Shown piece after piece: positions 43,832 through 51,589 of a DNA stretch of 64,000 bases (positions are counted from its first letter, which is position 1; each line of letters opens with the position of its first letter). The position numbers and the translations under genes are program-made. Below the pieces are notes generated by a model, which was not told the DNA's origin, did not search any database, and worked only from the letters and a program-made list of their open reading frames with translations. The stretch is from assembly GCA_002839315.1 (NCBI GenBank), contig PGXV01000007.1, positions 129,934 to 193,933 of the forward strand, in the 5' to 3' direction. Source of the DNA: Spirochaetae bacterium HGW-Spirochaetae-3. Its GTDB lineage: Bacteria > Spirochaetota > Spirochaetia > Treponematales > UBA12059.

Positions 43832-44857
43832 TCAACGCGCTACGCGCCGCTCGAAGAAATCCAGCATTCGCGCCCAGACGCGGTCGCGTTGGCTGTCGTA
43901 TATGACCAGGTTGTGCCGCATGTGGCCGAACGAGTCCATGTTGGCGACGTAGGCCTCGATATCGCTCGAGCCGAGCCCCGACTCGATGACGCCCGCGTTC
44001 CGGAAGTCGACCATCCTGTCCCCGCGGGCGTGGCAGACGAGTGCCGGGCAGGTGACCAGCCCGAGCCGCCGCTCCATCGCGCGCAGGCCGATCTGCATGG
44101 TGTAGGCCTGCCTGGGGTAGACGCCCAGGTAGCCTTTCCAGCCTTCGTCGCCGTCCTCTCCCCGCCGCTCCGGATCGGGTAGCTCGGCGCCGATGGACGG
44201 GACGAACGCGCCGAGCGTCCGGGCCAGGTAGAGGAGAGGGTTCATGACGAGGCCGTGCCTGAGCCACGCGTTGAGCACGGCCGGCGTGCCTATCGTCGCT
44301 ATCGCGTCCGGCGCGAGCGCGGCGTCCGCGCAGGTCTCCTCGGCCAGCGCCAGCGCCAGCGAGCCGCCCATCGACGCGCCGACGAGGCAGGCCCGTTCGT
44401 AGCGTGGCCGGAGAGCGGCCCATTCGTCGCGTATAGCCGCGAGGTACTGGCTCCATTCGGTACCGCGCAGGTCTCGCGGGAGGGTCCCGCAGCCGGGTAG
44501 CAACGGCGCGGCCAGGTCCCAACCCCTGGCTTCGGACGCGGCTATCACCTTGCGGTAGTCCGCTGGGGTCGACGGGAAGCCGTGCACGCAGAAGAGCAGG
44601 CGCCCGTTCCTGCCCGACGGCGCTATGGGCGCCGCCTCGGGCCATCGCAGACGGTCGGGAGACGGCGTGGAGTAGCGCGGGTTCGGCCGGAACAGGATAG
44701 GCGTCGTGTTCCAGAGGCCTATCGCGACGGCGACGAAGACGGCGGCGGCCGCTATCGCCGCCGTCGTCGGCCCGAGCGCATAGCCAGCCAGTCCGCAGGC
44801 GATAGTGATTGCGGTCAGGCCTGCTATCCTTGCCCGTATCGATACGCGGTCAGCCAT
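43832..44857 (-). CDS. Membrane-anchored alpha/beta hydrolase (lipase/esterase-like)
   Basis: 341 residues. Two N-terminal hydrophobic helices (residues about 10-50) precede an alpha/beta-hydrolase domain. FCVHGFPSTPADYRKVI holds the oxyanion HG, CLVGASMGGSLALAL the nucleophile elbow (GxSxG), HARGDRMVD the acid and SFGHMRHNLV the catalytic His region. It would cleave ester bonds, probably in lipids. It is the first gene of an operon with the GH5 enzyme, so the pair may degrade or remodel glycolipids. ATG 44857 follows TCGGAGGG. Confidence 0.85.
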   Translation of the reverse strand: MADRVSIRARIAGLTAITIACGLAGYALGPTTAAIAAAAVFVAVAIGLWNTTPILFRPNPRYSTPSPDRLRWPEAAPIAPSGRNGRLLFCVHGFPSTPADYRKVIAASEARGWDLAAPLLPGCGTLPRDLRGTEWSQYLAAIRDEWAALRPRYERACLVGASMGGSLALALAEETCADAALAPDAIATIGTPAVLNAWLRHGLVMNPLLYLARTLGAFVPSIGAELPDPERRGEDGDEGWKGYLGVYPRQAYTMQIGLRAMERRLGLVTCPALVCHARGDRMVDFRNAGVIESGLGSSDIEAYVANMDSFGHMRHNLVIYDSQRDRVWARMLDFFERRVAR

Positions 44858-44894
44858 ACCAAGGGCCCTCCGATCGGGAATGACGTCTCCGGCG

Positions 44895-44924
44895 AGTATA
44901 CTCCCCGCCTTCGGCTATGGTCAA
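44895..44924 (-). promoter_or_regulatory. Promoter of the hydrolase-GH5 operon
   Basis: On the minus strand TTGACC (44924-44919) and TATACT (44900-44895), 18 bases apart. Confidence 0.7.
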
Positions 44925-44945
44925 AGCGCTCGTTCCGTATATATA
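44918..44945 (+). promoter_or_regulatory. Possible promoter of the ODP gene sharing its -35 with the divergent promoter
   Basis: TGGTCA (44918-44923) and TATATT (44940-44945) with 16-base spacing. The -35 bases are the same as those of the divergent promoter, read on the other strand. Confidence 0.4.
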
Positions 44946-44965
44946 TTCGTACGATCGGAGGAAGC

Positions 44966-45742
44966 ATGGCAGCAAGTAAGGAATCGAACGACGTAATCCT
45001 GTACGACGACGGGGACCATCGCTTCATCCGTCTCGGCGCGGGATCGCGCGGTAAGAAGGGCGTGGTCCAGACTATACAGTACCTGATAGTCGACAAGGGG
45101 CGAGGCGTCCTCCTCGATCCGGGCGGCGTGCACCTGTTCCCCGGCGTCGTCGCCGCGGTCAGCCGATATATATCGATAGAGAACATCGACGCTATCTTCT
45201 TTTCCCACCAGGATCCCGACGTGTCCAGCGGGATAGCGCTGTGGCTCGGCGTGACCTCCGCCAGGATATACATAGCCGACCTCTGGATACGCTTCATTCC
45301 GCATTTCGGCGTCGTCGACCAGGCGCGCATCGCGTCCATAGAGGCCTCGGGCAAGTCGCTGAGGCTGGGCTCCGGCGCCGAGCTGGTCTTCGTACCGTCC
45401 CACTATATGCATTCCCCGGCCGCGTTCTCGCTCTTCGACCGGCGCGCGGGCGTATTATTCTCCGGCGACATTGGCGGAGCGGTCTTCCCCGAGGGCGCCG
45501 AGACCCTGTTCGTCGACGACTTCAAGGCCCACCTCAGCTATGTCGAGGGCTTCCATAAGCGGCTTATGGCCTCCAACGAGGCGACCAGGCGCTGGGCGGA
45601 CAACGCGCGCAGGCTGTCCCCCGCCATGATCGCGCCCCAGCACGGCGCGGTGTACCGCGGAGAGTCCGTCGGCGCCTTCCTCGACTGGCTGGCCGGGCTA
45701 CGCTGCGGCGTCGACGATCTCGACGCGCTGTACAGGATGTAG
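44966..45742 (+). CDS. ODP-type diiron metallo-beta-lactamase-fold protein (oxygen/iron sensor)
   Basis: 258 residues from ATG 44966 (GGAGGAAGC upstream). The fold is that of the flavodiiron MBL domain without flavodoxin. Metal-site candidates are His81, Asp83 and Asp85 ([12 protein letters not shown]), His146 (VPSHYMHS, with His149), Asp168 ([10 protein letters not shown]) and His226 ([10 protein letters not shown]). The usual HxExDH motif reads HxDxDV, as in the ODP family. In Treponema denticola an ODP protein binds O2 at a diiron site and signals through a cytoplasmic chemoreceptor encoded nearby. Here the chemoreceptor gene starts two bases after its stop. Inferred role: O2 or iron sensing for chemotaxis. 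An ordinary hydrolase or lactonase is unlikely. Confidence 0.88.
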   Translation: MAASKESNDVILYDDGDHRFIRLGAGSRGKKGVVQTIQYLIVDKGRGVLLDPGGVHLFPGVVAAVSRYISIENIDAIFFSHQDPDVSSGIALWLGVTSARIYIADLWIRFIPHFGVVDQARIASIEASGKSLRLGSGAELVFVPSHYMHSPAAFSLFDRRAGVLFSGDIGGAVFPEGAETLFVDDFKAHLSYVEGFHKRLMASNEATRRWADNARRLSPAMIAPQHGAVYRGESVGAFLDWLAGLRCGVDDLDALYRM

Positions 45743-45744
45743 CC

Positions 45745-46596
45745 GTGGCCGACGAAACCGCTTCAAACTACGCCGAGGCCATACGGCGATTCACGGTCGG
45801 CTACAACAAGGGCGTCGTGCTTTCGTCCATAACCCGGCACTCGATGGAGATTCTCGACGACTCCATGGACCAGATAGAGTCGGGGCTGTCCGCGGTCGTC
45901 GCGGCCTTCGAGGAGATACGCGCGACGAGCGGCTCGACTTCGGCCAACGCCGAGCGCATAGACGCGATGATGGCCGACGTGCTCGGCGGCAACGCGGGCC
46001 TCGCGTCCGGTATCACCGCGCGCATGGGCGACGTCGAGCGCGGCGTCGCCGTGGCCAGGAGCCTGGGCTCGATGTTCGACGCGCTCAAGGCCAAGACCGA
46101 AGGCGTGGCCGGAATCACCAGCGCCATCCAGGACGTCTCGGACCGCACCAATATCCTGGCTATCAACGCCTCCATCGAGGCGGCCCGCGCCGGCTCCGTC
46201 GGCAAGGGCTTCCGCATCATAGCCAACGAGGTGCGCACGCTCGCCGGCCAGACGAGCGACTTCGCGAGGCAGATCGACTCGAGCCTCGGGGAGCTGTCGG
46301 GCGCCGTCGGCGACATTGTCGCCCGCATGGACGAGTTCGTGTCCCTGTTCACCCGTTTCCGCGAGTCGTTCGCCGAGGTCAGGGCCAATTCCGACGAGAA
46401 CGCCGGCAGCCTCGAGCAGGCCGGGCGCTTCCTTCAGGAAATATCGGGGGCCATCAAGGAAGAGACCGTCGCCTTGGGCGACGGCCTGCATTCCCTCGAG
46501 TCTATAAGCGCCAACGTCAAGGAGACGCACGCGGTCTTCGGGTCCCTGCGCTCCAGCCACGAATTCCTCGATACGCTCTTGGACAAGGAATCCTGA
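45745..46596 (+). CDS. Cytoplasmic methyl-accepting chemotaxis receptor, ODP partner
   Basis: 283 residues, no membrane helix. A long helical hairpin carries the conserved tip: [20 protein letters not shown], then [20 protein letters not shown], which contacts CheA/CheW. The flanking helices are short, so the methylation region is reduced, and there is no ligand domain of its own. The N-terminal 40 residues ([20 protein letters not shown]) may hold the docking site for the ODP protein. It starts at GTG 45745, two bases after the ODP stop, and overlaps the next gene by one base. It would feed a soluble signal into the flagellar chemosensory array. Confidence 0.9.
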   Translation: MADETASNYAEAIRRFTVGYNKGVVLSSITRHSMEILDDSMDQIESGLSAVVAAFEEIRATSGSTSANAERIDAMMADVLGGNAGLASGITARMGDVERGVAVARSLGSMFDALKAKTEGVAGITSAIQDVSDRTNILAINASIEAARAGSVGKGFRIIANEVRTLAGQTSDFARQIDSSLGELSGAVGDIVARMDEFVSLFTRFRESFAEVRANSDENAGSLEQAGRFLQEISGAIKEETVALGDGLHSLESISANVKETHAVFGSLRSSHEFLDTLLDKES

Positions 46597-47564
46597 TGCC
46601 GCGGCGCCTTCTCGCCGTCATCACCGACGACCGTTTCGGCGGCGTGGCCGAGGAACTGGCCGTGCTCGGCCCGCTCGGCGTCGAGCTGCGCGTGGCGTCG
46701 TGCGTTAGCTCCGCCGACGTGGCCCTGGCCTGCGCCGACGCCGACGCCGTGCTCGCGAACATGGCGCCCGTCGACGCCGCCGCGATAGCCGCGATGAGGC
46801 GATGCCGAGTCGTCTCGCGGTACGGCATCGGCCTCGACAGCGTCGACGTAGCGGCCTGCGCCGCCCGCGGCATCGCCGTGGCGAACGTACCCGGCTACTG
46901 CGACGCGGAGGTGGCGGAGCACGCGCTGGGCCTGCTGCTCTCGTTGACCCGCGGTATACCGGAGCGTAACGCCGCCGTCCGCGCGGGGGCCTGGAACGCG
47001 ATCGCTCCTCAACGGTCTATAACCGGTTCCACCGTCGGCGTGGCGGGGTTCGGCGGCTCCGGTCGCGCCTTCGCGCGCGCCGTACTCGGTCTCCGACCCG
47101 CCAGGATAATCGCCTGGAGTCCTAGCCTCTCGCCCCGGAAGATAGAAGCCGCCCTCGGTCGGGAAGCCGCGGCGCTGGGCGTCGAGCTCCGCGCCGCGTC
47201 CTTCGACGAGGTGCTCGCCGAATCGGACTTCCTTTCGCTGCACCTGCGGCTGACGCCCGAGACGACCGGCCTGTTCGGCGAAGCGGCCTTCTCCCGTATG
47301 AAGCGCGGCGCCTTCCTCGTCAACACGGCCCGCGGCGGCCTCGTCGACCCGTACGCGCTGGCGCGCGCCCTGGAGTCGGGCCGCCTGTCCGGGGCCGGCC
47401 TCGACGTGCTCGACATCGAGCCTCCGCCCCCCGGGCATCCCCTGCTGTCGGCCCCGAACGTCGTCCTTACCGACCACTCCGCGTACCGCTCCGTCCGCTC
47501 CGTATCCGAGCTCAAGCGCCGCTGCGCCGAGAACGCCGCCCGCGGTCTGGGGCTACTGGCGTAG
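46596..47564 (+). CDS. D-isomer-specific 2-hydroxyacid dehydrogenase
   Basis: 322 residues. The NAD-binding site is GVAGFGGSGRAFAR (about residues 149-162). Catalytic residues: Arg in NTARGGLVD, Glu in LDIEPPPPGHPL and His in LTDHSAYRS. ISR-type signatures VSRYGIGLDSVDVAA and VPGYCDAEVAEHALGL match phosphoglycerate-dehydrogenase-like enzymes, which reduce 2-keto acids to D-2-hydroxy acids. The substrate is unknown. The start overlaps the chemoreceptor stop (TGATG), so it is translationally coupled to the ODP module. Whether it is functionally linked is unclear. Confidence 0.9.
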   Translation: MPRRLLAVITDDRFGGVAEELAVLGPLGVELRVASCVSSADVALACADADAVLANMAPVDAAAIAAMRRCRVVSRYGIGLDSVDVAACAARGIAVANVPGYCDAEVAEHALGLLLSLTRGIPERNAAVRAGAWNAIAPQRSITGSTVGVAGFGGSGRAFARAVLGLRPARIIAWSPSLSPRKIEAALGREAAALGVELRAASFDEVLAESDFLSLHLRLTPETTGLFGEAAFSRMKRGAFLVNTARGGLVDPYALARALESGRLSGAGLDVLDIEPPPPGHPLLSAPNVVLTDHSAYRSVRSVSELKRRCAENAARGLGLLA

Positions 47565-47580
47565 GCGCGTAGTAGGGAGG

Positions 47581-47604
47581 AGTAATCAGTAATCAGTAAT
47601 CAGT
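47581..47604. repeat. Tandem 7-bp repeat AGTAATC, 3.4 copies
   Basis: Three perfect copies of AGTAATC and a partial fourth lie between the dehydrogenase stop and the DUF4256 gene. Such heptamers can slip during replication. No coding frame is affected. Confidence 0.9.
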
Positions 47605-47654
47605 GAAGATACGCTATCTTGATCACAGATCACTTCCTTAAGGAGCACGATACG

Positions 47655-48218
47655 ATGGAAGGAACCAGGCGACTGGACGAGAAACGGCGAGCGGAGCTGC
47701 TCGTCATTCTGAAGGAGCGATTCAGCGATAACGGCGATAGGCATGCAGGCCTCGCATGGCCGCTCGTGCAGGCGAGCCTCGAGGCTAAGCCGGAGAAGCT
47801 ATGGTCGCTCGACGAGATGGAGAGGACGGGCGGCGAGCCGGACGTCGTCGGCGTCGATGCGGAGACCGGAAGGTTCCTGTTCTTCGACTGCTCCGCCGAG
47901 AGCCCCAAGGGCCGCCGAAGCGTCTGCTACGACCGAGCGGGCCTGGAATCGAGGAAAGAGCATAAGCCGGAGAATAACGCCGTCGATATGGCCGCCGCGA
48001 TGGGCGTCGAACTATTGACCGAGGAACAATACCGGGAATTGCAGGCGCTCGGGGAATTCGACGTGAAGACCTCGAGCTGGGTGCTGACGCCGACCGCTAT
48101 CAGGAATCTCGGCGGGGCTATCTTCTGCGATCGCCGCTACGGCCGCGTCTTCACCTACCACAACGGAGCCGAATCGTATTATGGCGCCAGGGCGTTCCGC
48201 GGCTCGCTCCTCGTATAG
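47655..48218 (+). CDS. DUF4256 family protein
   Basis: 187 residues from ATG 47655, which has AAGGAG 9 bases upstream; an in-frame TTG at 47619 lacks such a site. The sequence follows the DUF4256 pattern: LLVILKERFSDNGDRHAGLA, WSLDEMERTGGEPDVVG, then FFDCSAESPKGRRSVCYDR, VDMAAAMGVELLTEEQYREL, DVKTSSWVLTPTAIRNLGGA and the ending YHNGAESYYGARAFRGSLLV. The family is cytoplasmic and uncharacterised. It stands alone between the dehydrogenase and the yjjI promoter. Confidence 0.92.
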   Translation: MEGTRRLDEKRRAELLVILKERFSDNGDRHAGLAWPLVQASLEAKPEKLWSLDEMERTGGEPDVVGVDAETGRFLFFDCSAESPKGRRSVCYDRAGLESRKEHKPENNAVDMAAAMGVELLTEEQYRELQALGEFDVKTSSWVLTPTAIRNLGGAIFCDRRYGRVFTYHNGAESYYGARAFRGSLLV

Positions 48219-48239
48219 CGTTCGCTCCGTTGGGGCCGC

Positions 48240-48268
48240 TTGCCGTATCCTTGCCGAGACGGTATAAT
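48240..48268 (+). promoter_or_regulatory. Promoter of the yjjI-yjjW operon, with long leader
   Basis: TTGCCG (48240-48245) and a perfect TATAAT (48263-48268), 17 bases apart. The leader to ATG 48424 is about 150 bases and contains the hairpin CGGAC-TGTT-GTCCG near 48352. No known riboswitch was recognised. Confidence 0.7.
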
Positions 48269-48423
48269 TCTACGCAACATCGCGCGTCGTCGCGATAAAG
48301 AACCCCGGTTAGCACGCGCGTCCATCGTCGCGGAGCGCAATCCAGAGCGGCGGACTGTTGTCCGACGTCAAAACCGGCGCGGTTAACTTCCAGAGCCTAA
48401 CGTCTCGATCAGGGAGTGTAACC

Positions 48424-49914
48424 ATGAATCCAGGCCTCGCCGTCATCACCGACAGGACCCTTACCTATCAGCAGAAGGTCGCCGGGCTCGCCAAGGTAGG
48501 CGAATCCACCGAGAATCCGCTCCGCATCGGCGCGGAGCTGCAGGTATACCGCGACTCCGGCGTCATCTGCGATCTCTTCGAGGGTTCGGCGCCGTATCGC
48601 CCGCGATACATCGTGCCCGACTACGAGCGCTTCATGCGCCGGGGCTCGGCCTTCCTCGGCCTCGAGCCTCCGCGCGATATCTGGGAGGCGACCGCGGCGC
48701 TGCTGATCCTGTATCGCCACGTTCCCAGCATCACGACCTTCCCCGTCTATCTCGGCGACATCGACGCGCTCCTCGAGCCGTTCGTCGAGGACGAGGCCGA
48801 GGCGCGCAAGGCGATAGGGCTGTTCCTCCTGTCTATAGACAGGACCATAAACGATTCCTTCTGCCACGCCGACATAGGACCGGACGCGACGACGGCCGGG
48901 CGGCTGATCCTGGAGCTGACGCGCGAGCAGAAGAACGCCGTCCCCAACCTCAGCCTCAAGTACGACCCGGACCGGACGCCCGACGACTTCGCGCTGCTCG
49001 CGGCCTCGGTCGCGCTCGACGTGGCCAAGCCTAGCTTCGCCAACCACCGCATGTTCGCAGCGGAGTTCGAGGCGATGGGCCTGGGCGACTACGCGGTAGC
49101 GTCGTGCTACAACGGCCTCCCCAAGGGCGGCGGTTCGTGCACGCTGGTACGCCTCAACCTGGCCGCGCTCGCGCCGCTCGCCCGGGGCCTGGACGATTTC
49201 TCGGGCCGCGTGCTGCCAGACGCCGTGGCCAGGCAGCTCGAGTACATGGACGAGCGCGTACGCTTCCTGATCGAGGAGTCGGGATTCTTCGAGTCGAGCT
49301 TCCTCGTAAAGGAAGGCCTGATTGACGCCGGCCGGTTCAGCGCGATGTTCGGGCTCGTAGGGCTGGCGGAGGCGGTGAACGCCTTCGGCGACGGCAAGCG
49401 CTTCGGCAGGGACGCGGAGGCGGACGCGCTGGGGCTCGAGATCATCGAGCGCATATCCGCGCGGGTGGCCGCGCACCGGAATCCGCTCCTCGCGGCTAAC
49501 GGGGGGCGCTACCTCCTGCATGCGCAGGTGGGTATCGACAGCGACCGCGGCGTCAGCCCGGGATGCCGCATCCCGATAGGCGAGGAACCCGAGCTCGCGG
49601 ATCATATCCTGCGGTCGGCGCCGTTCCATGCGTTCTTCCCGAGCGGCATAGGCGACGTGTTCGCGTTCGAGCCTACGGCCAGGGCTAATCCCCTCCACCT
49701 GCTCGATATAGCAAAGGGCGCGCTCGCGAGCGGCCTGCGCTATTTCAGCGCCTACGCCGCCGACGCGGACGTCGTACGCATCACCGGTTACCTGGTCAAG
49801 CGCTCGGAGATGGAGAGGCTCGGCCGGGGCGAGGCGTCGCTGCAGGACACGACGGCGCTCGGCCGTAATGCCGTCAACAACCTCGGCGTCCTCGAGCGCC
49901 GGCTTCGCCCGTGA
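48424..49914 (+). CDS. yjjI: YjjI-family glycyl radical enzyme
   Basis: 496 residues from ATG 48424 (AGGGAG upstream). It matches the YjjI (DUF3029) group, which is shorter than pyruvate formate-lyase. The C-terminal glycyl-radical loop reads VVRITGYLVKRSE (R-x-T-G-Y, radical Gly). The thiyl Cys candidate is in VASCYNGLPKGGGSCTLVRL. Other group features are PVYLGDIDALLEPFV and the block HAQVGIDSDRGVSPGCRIPI. Such enzymes work only without oxygen. The physiological reaction of YjjI is not established. The activase YjjW overlaps its end by 4 bases. Confidence 0.93.
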   Translation: MNPGLAVITDRTLTYQQKVAGLAKVGESTENPLRIGAELQVYRDSGVICDLFEGSAPYRPRYIVPDYERFMRRGSAFLGLEPPRDIWEATAALLILYRHVPSITTFPVYLGDIDALLEPFVEDEAEARKAIGLFLLSIDRTINDSFCHADIGPDATTAGRLILELTREQKNAVPNLSLKYDPDRTPDDFALLAASVALDVAKPSFANHRMFAAEFEAMGLGDYAVASCYNGLPKGGGSCTLVRLNLAALAPLARGLDDFSGRVLPDAVARQLEYMDERVRFLIEESGFFESSFLVKEGLIDAGRFSAMFGLVGLAEAVNAFGDGKRFGRDAEADALGLEIIERISARVAAHRNPLLAANGGRYLLHAQVGIDSDRGVSPGCRIPIGEEPELADHILRSAPFHAFFPSGIGDVFAFEPTARANPLHLLDIAKGALASGLRYFSAYAADADVVRITGYLVKRSEMERLGRGEASLQDTTALGRNAVNNLGVLERRLRP

Positions 49915-50786
49915 CCGATATCGCACGCGGTGACGTCGCGCGCGGCGTCGTCGCGCGCGGCGTCGTCGCGAAGATCCTGCCGTTCAGCGCGGTCGACGGC
50001 CCGGGCAACCGGGCGGTCGTATTCCTGCAGGGCTGCGACTTCGATTGCCGCTACTGCCACAATCCCGAGACGCGCGCCCTCTGCGTACACTGCGGGCTAT
50101 GCGTCCCCGCCTGCCCGGCGGGCGCCCTGAGCCTCGAGGGGGGCCGCGTCCGCTGGGACGCCGCGCGCTGCGTCTCCTGCGGCGCCTGTATCGCGGCCTG
50201 CCCTCACGGTTCGTCGCCGAAGGCGGTCTCGATGACCGTCGCGGAAGTATTATCCTCAATCGATCGCTACAAGCCGTTCCTGAGCGGCGTCACGGTATCG
50301 GGCGGAGAATGCGGCCTCCAGCCGGCCTTCCTCGAGGCGCTGCTCGTCGAGGCGCGGGCCGCCGGGCTGCCGGGCCTGGTCGATACGAACGGCTCAGCCG
50401 ACTTCTCGTCGCTGCCCGGGGTCGTCGCGGCCGCCGAGGGGTTCATGCTGGACGTTAAGGCCTGGGACGAGACCGAGCACCGCGCGCTGACCGGCGCCCC
50501 TAACCGGGCCGTCGTCGCTAACCTGCGCTTCCTCGCCGCGGCCGGCAAGCTGTACGAGGTCCGTACCGTCGTCGTCCCGGGGCAGTTCGACGCGGCGCTG
50601 ACGGTGCGGGAGACGGCCCGGACGCTCGTAGCGGCCGGCTCGGGCGCCCGGTACAAGATCATACGGTTCCGCCCGCAGGGCGTGCGCGCCGCGTGGCGGG
50701 GGCTTCCGACGCCTGACGACGCGACGATGGGCGCGCTCGCGGCAATAGCGCTACGCGAGGGCGTCCGCGAGGTCGTCGTCGTATGA
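49911..50786 (+). CDS. yjjW: YjjW-type glycyl-radical-enzyme activase (radical SAM)
   Basis: 291 residues. Radical SAM motif CDFDCRYCHNPE (Cx3Cx2C) binds the SAM-cleaving 4Fe-4S cluster. Two ferredoxin-type motifs follow (CVHCGLCVPACP and CVSCGACIAACPHG), then TVSGGECGLQPAF and VDTNG. It abstracts a hydrogen from the glycine of YjjI. GTG 49911 overlaps yjjI by 4 bases. The first 20 residues are an unusual pentapeptide repeat (DIARG, DVARG, VVARG, VVAK) that precedes the conserved ILPFSAVDGPGNR start. Confidence 0.94.
   Translation: MTDIARGDVARGVVARGVVAKILPFSAVDGPGNRAVVFLQGCDFDCRYCHNPETRALCVHCGLCVPACPAGALSLEGGRVRWDAARCVSCGACIAACPHGSSPKAVSMTVAEVLSSIDRYKPFLSGVTVSGGECGLQPAFLEALLVEARAAGLPGLVDTNGSADFSSLPGVVAAAEGFMLDVKAWDETEHRALTGAPNRAVVANLRFLAAAGKLYEVRTVVVPGQFDAALTVRETARTLVAAGSGARYKIIRFRPQGVRAAWRGLPTPDDATMGALAAIALREGVREVVVV
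49917..49970 (+). repeat. 15-bp in-frame tandem repeat at the start of yjjW
   Basis: Three full units and a partial fourth (GATATCGCACGCGGT, GACGTCGCGCGCGGC, GTCGTCGCGCGCGGC, GTCGTCGCG) encode DIARG-DVARG-VVARG-VVA. Copy-number change would leave the frame intact. Confidence 0.8.
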
Positions 50787-50800
50787 GTCATCGCGCTCGC

Positions 50801-50829
50801 TTGTATAGCGGGCCGCGCCTCGGTATCCT
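50801..50829 (+). promoter_or_regulatory. Promoter of the TrmH-family gene, leaderless geometry
   Basis: TTGTAT (50801-50806) and TATCCT (50824-50829), 17 bases apart; the -10 ends 6 bases before the GTG at 50836. Confidence 0.5.
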
Positions 50830-50835
50830 GTAGCC

Positions 50836-51585
50836 GTGAAGAATACGCAACGCCGGGAACTCGCCATATGCGGGCTGGAATCGGTACGGGCGCTCGCCGC
50901 CGTCAGGCCTGACGCCGTTAGGCGATTTTTCTACGCCGAGGATCGCTCGAAGGAATTCGGCGGCCTGTGCAAGCGGCTCGCCGCTCTAAGGCGGCCGTAC
51001 CGCCTCGTCGCGTCCGACGAACTCGAGAAGCTGTCGGGTACCGCTCACCATCAGGGCGTCGTCGCTATGGTCGAGGATACGCCGCCCGCCGTCGTCACGG
51101 ACGCGCTCGTCGCCTCGTGGGCCGGCTCCGGCGCCAGGCTGGTAGCCCTGGACCGCGTGGGCGACGACCATAATCTCGGCTCGATAGCCCGGTCCGCCGC
51201 GTTCTTCGGCTGGACCGCCCTCGTCATAGGCCGCGACGACGGGGCGGCGCGGCTTTCGACCAGCGCGTATCGCGTGGCCCGCGGCGCCCTCGAGCGTATC
51301 CCCGTCTACGCCGACGAGTCGGCGGCGCGCTTCGTCGCCCGTTGCCGCGGCGTCATCCCGACTATCGGCGCCGACCATCGCGGCGCCGCTTCCATCGCCG
51401 ACGCCCGAGCCGTCCGCGGGGCCGCCGCGCTCGTGCTCGGCAACGAGGAGACCGGCCTGTCGGCGCCCGTGCGGTCCGCCTGCTCGGCCCTCGCGCGCAT
51501 AGACGGAGCTGGCTCGGTCGAGAGCCTCAACGTCTCGCAGGCGGCCGCCGTATTCCTGTACGAGCTGTCGCCGCTACGGGGGTAG
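50836..51585 (+). CDS. TrmH/SpoU-family RNA 2'-O-methyltransferase
   Basis: 249 residues. An N-terminal L30e-like substrate-binding domain (residues about 8-80: AICGLESVRALAAVRPDAVR, GTAHHQGVVAMVED) precedes a SPOUT domain. Motif 1 is ALDRVGDDHNLGSIARSAAF, motif 2 LVLGNEETGLS and motif 3 ESLNVSQAAAVFLYEL. The knotted domain methylates the ribose of a tRNA or rRNA nucleotide; the target is unknown. GTG 50836 has no Shine-Dalgarno sequence, and the promoter -10 box ends just 6 bases upstream. The PIN gene follows after four bases. Confidence 0.93.
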   Translation: MKNTQRRELAICGLESVRALAAVRPDAVRRFFYAEDRSKEFGGLCKRLAALRRPYRLVASDELEKLSGTAHHQGVVAMVEDTPPAVVTDALVASWAGSGARLVALDRVGDDHNLGSIARSAAFFGWTALVIGRDDGAARLSTSAYRVARGALERIPVYADESAARFVARCRGVIPTIGADHRGAASIADARAVRGAAALVLGNEETGLSAPVRSACSALARIDGAGSVESLNVSQAAAVFLYELSPLRG

Positions 51586-51589
51586 ATCC

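Noticed and set aside
47581-47604. AGTAATC heptamer array considered as a CRISPR or attachment site
   Set aside because: Unit is 7 bases with no spacers, and no cas or integrase gene is nearby.
48409-49926. Minus-strand ORF of 505 codons antisense to yjjI
   Set aside because: It is a codon-position shadow of a clear glycyl radical enzyme gene; composition is Arg/Glu/Val rich and without motifs.
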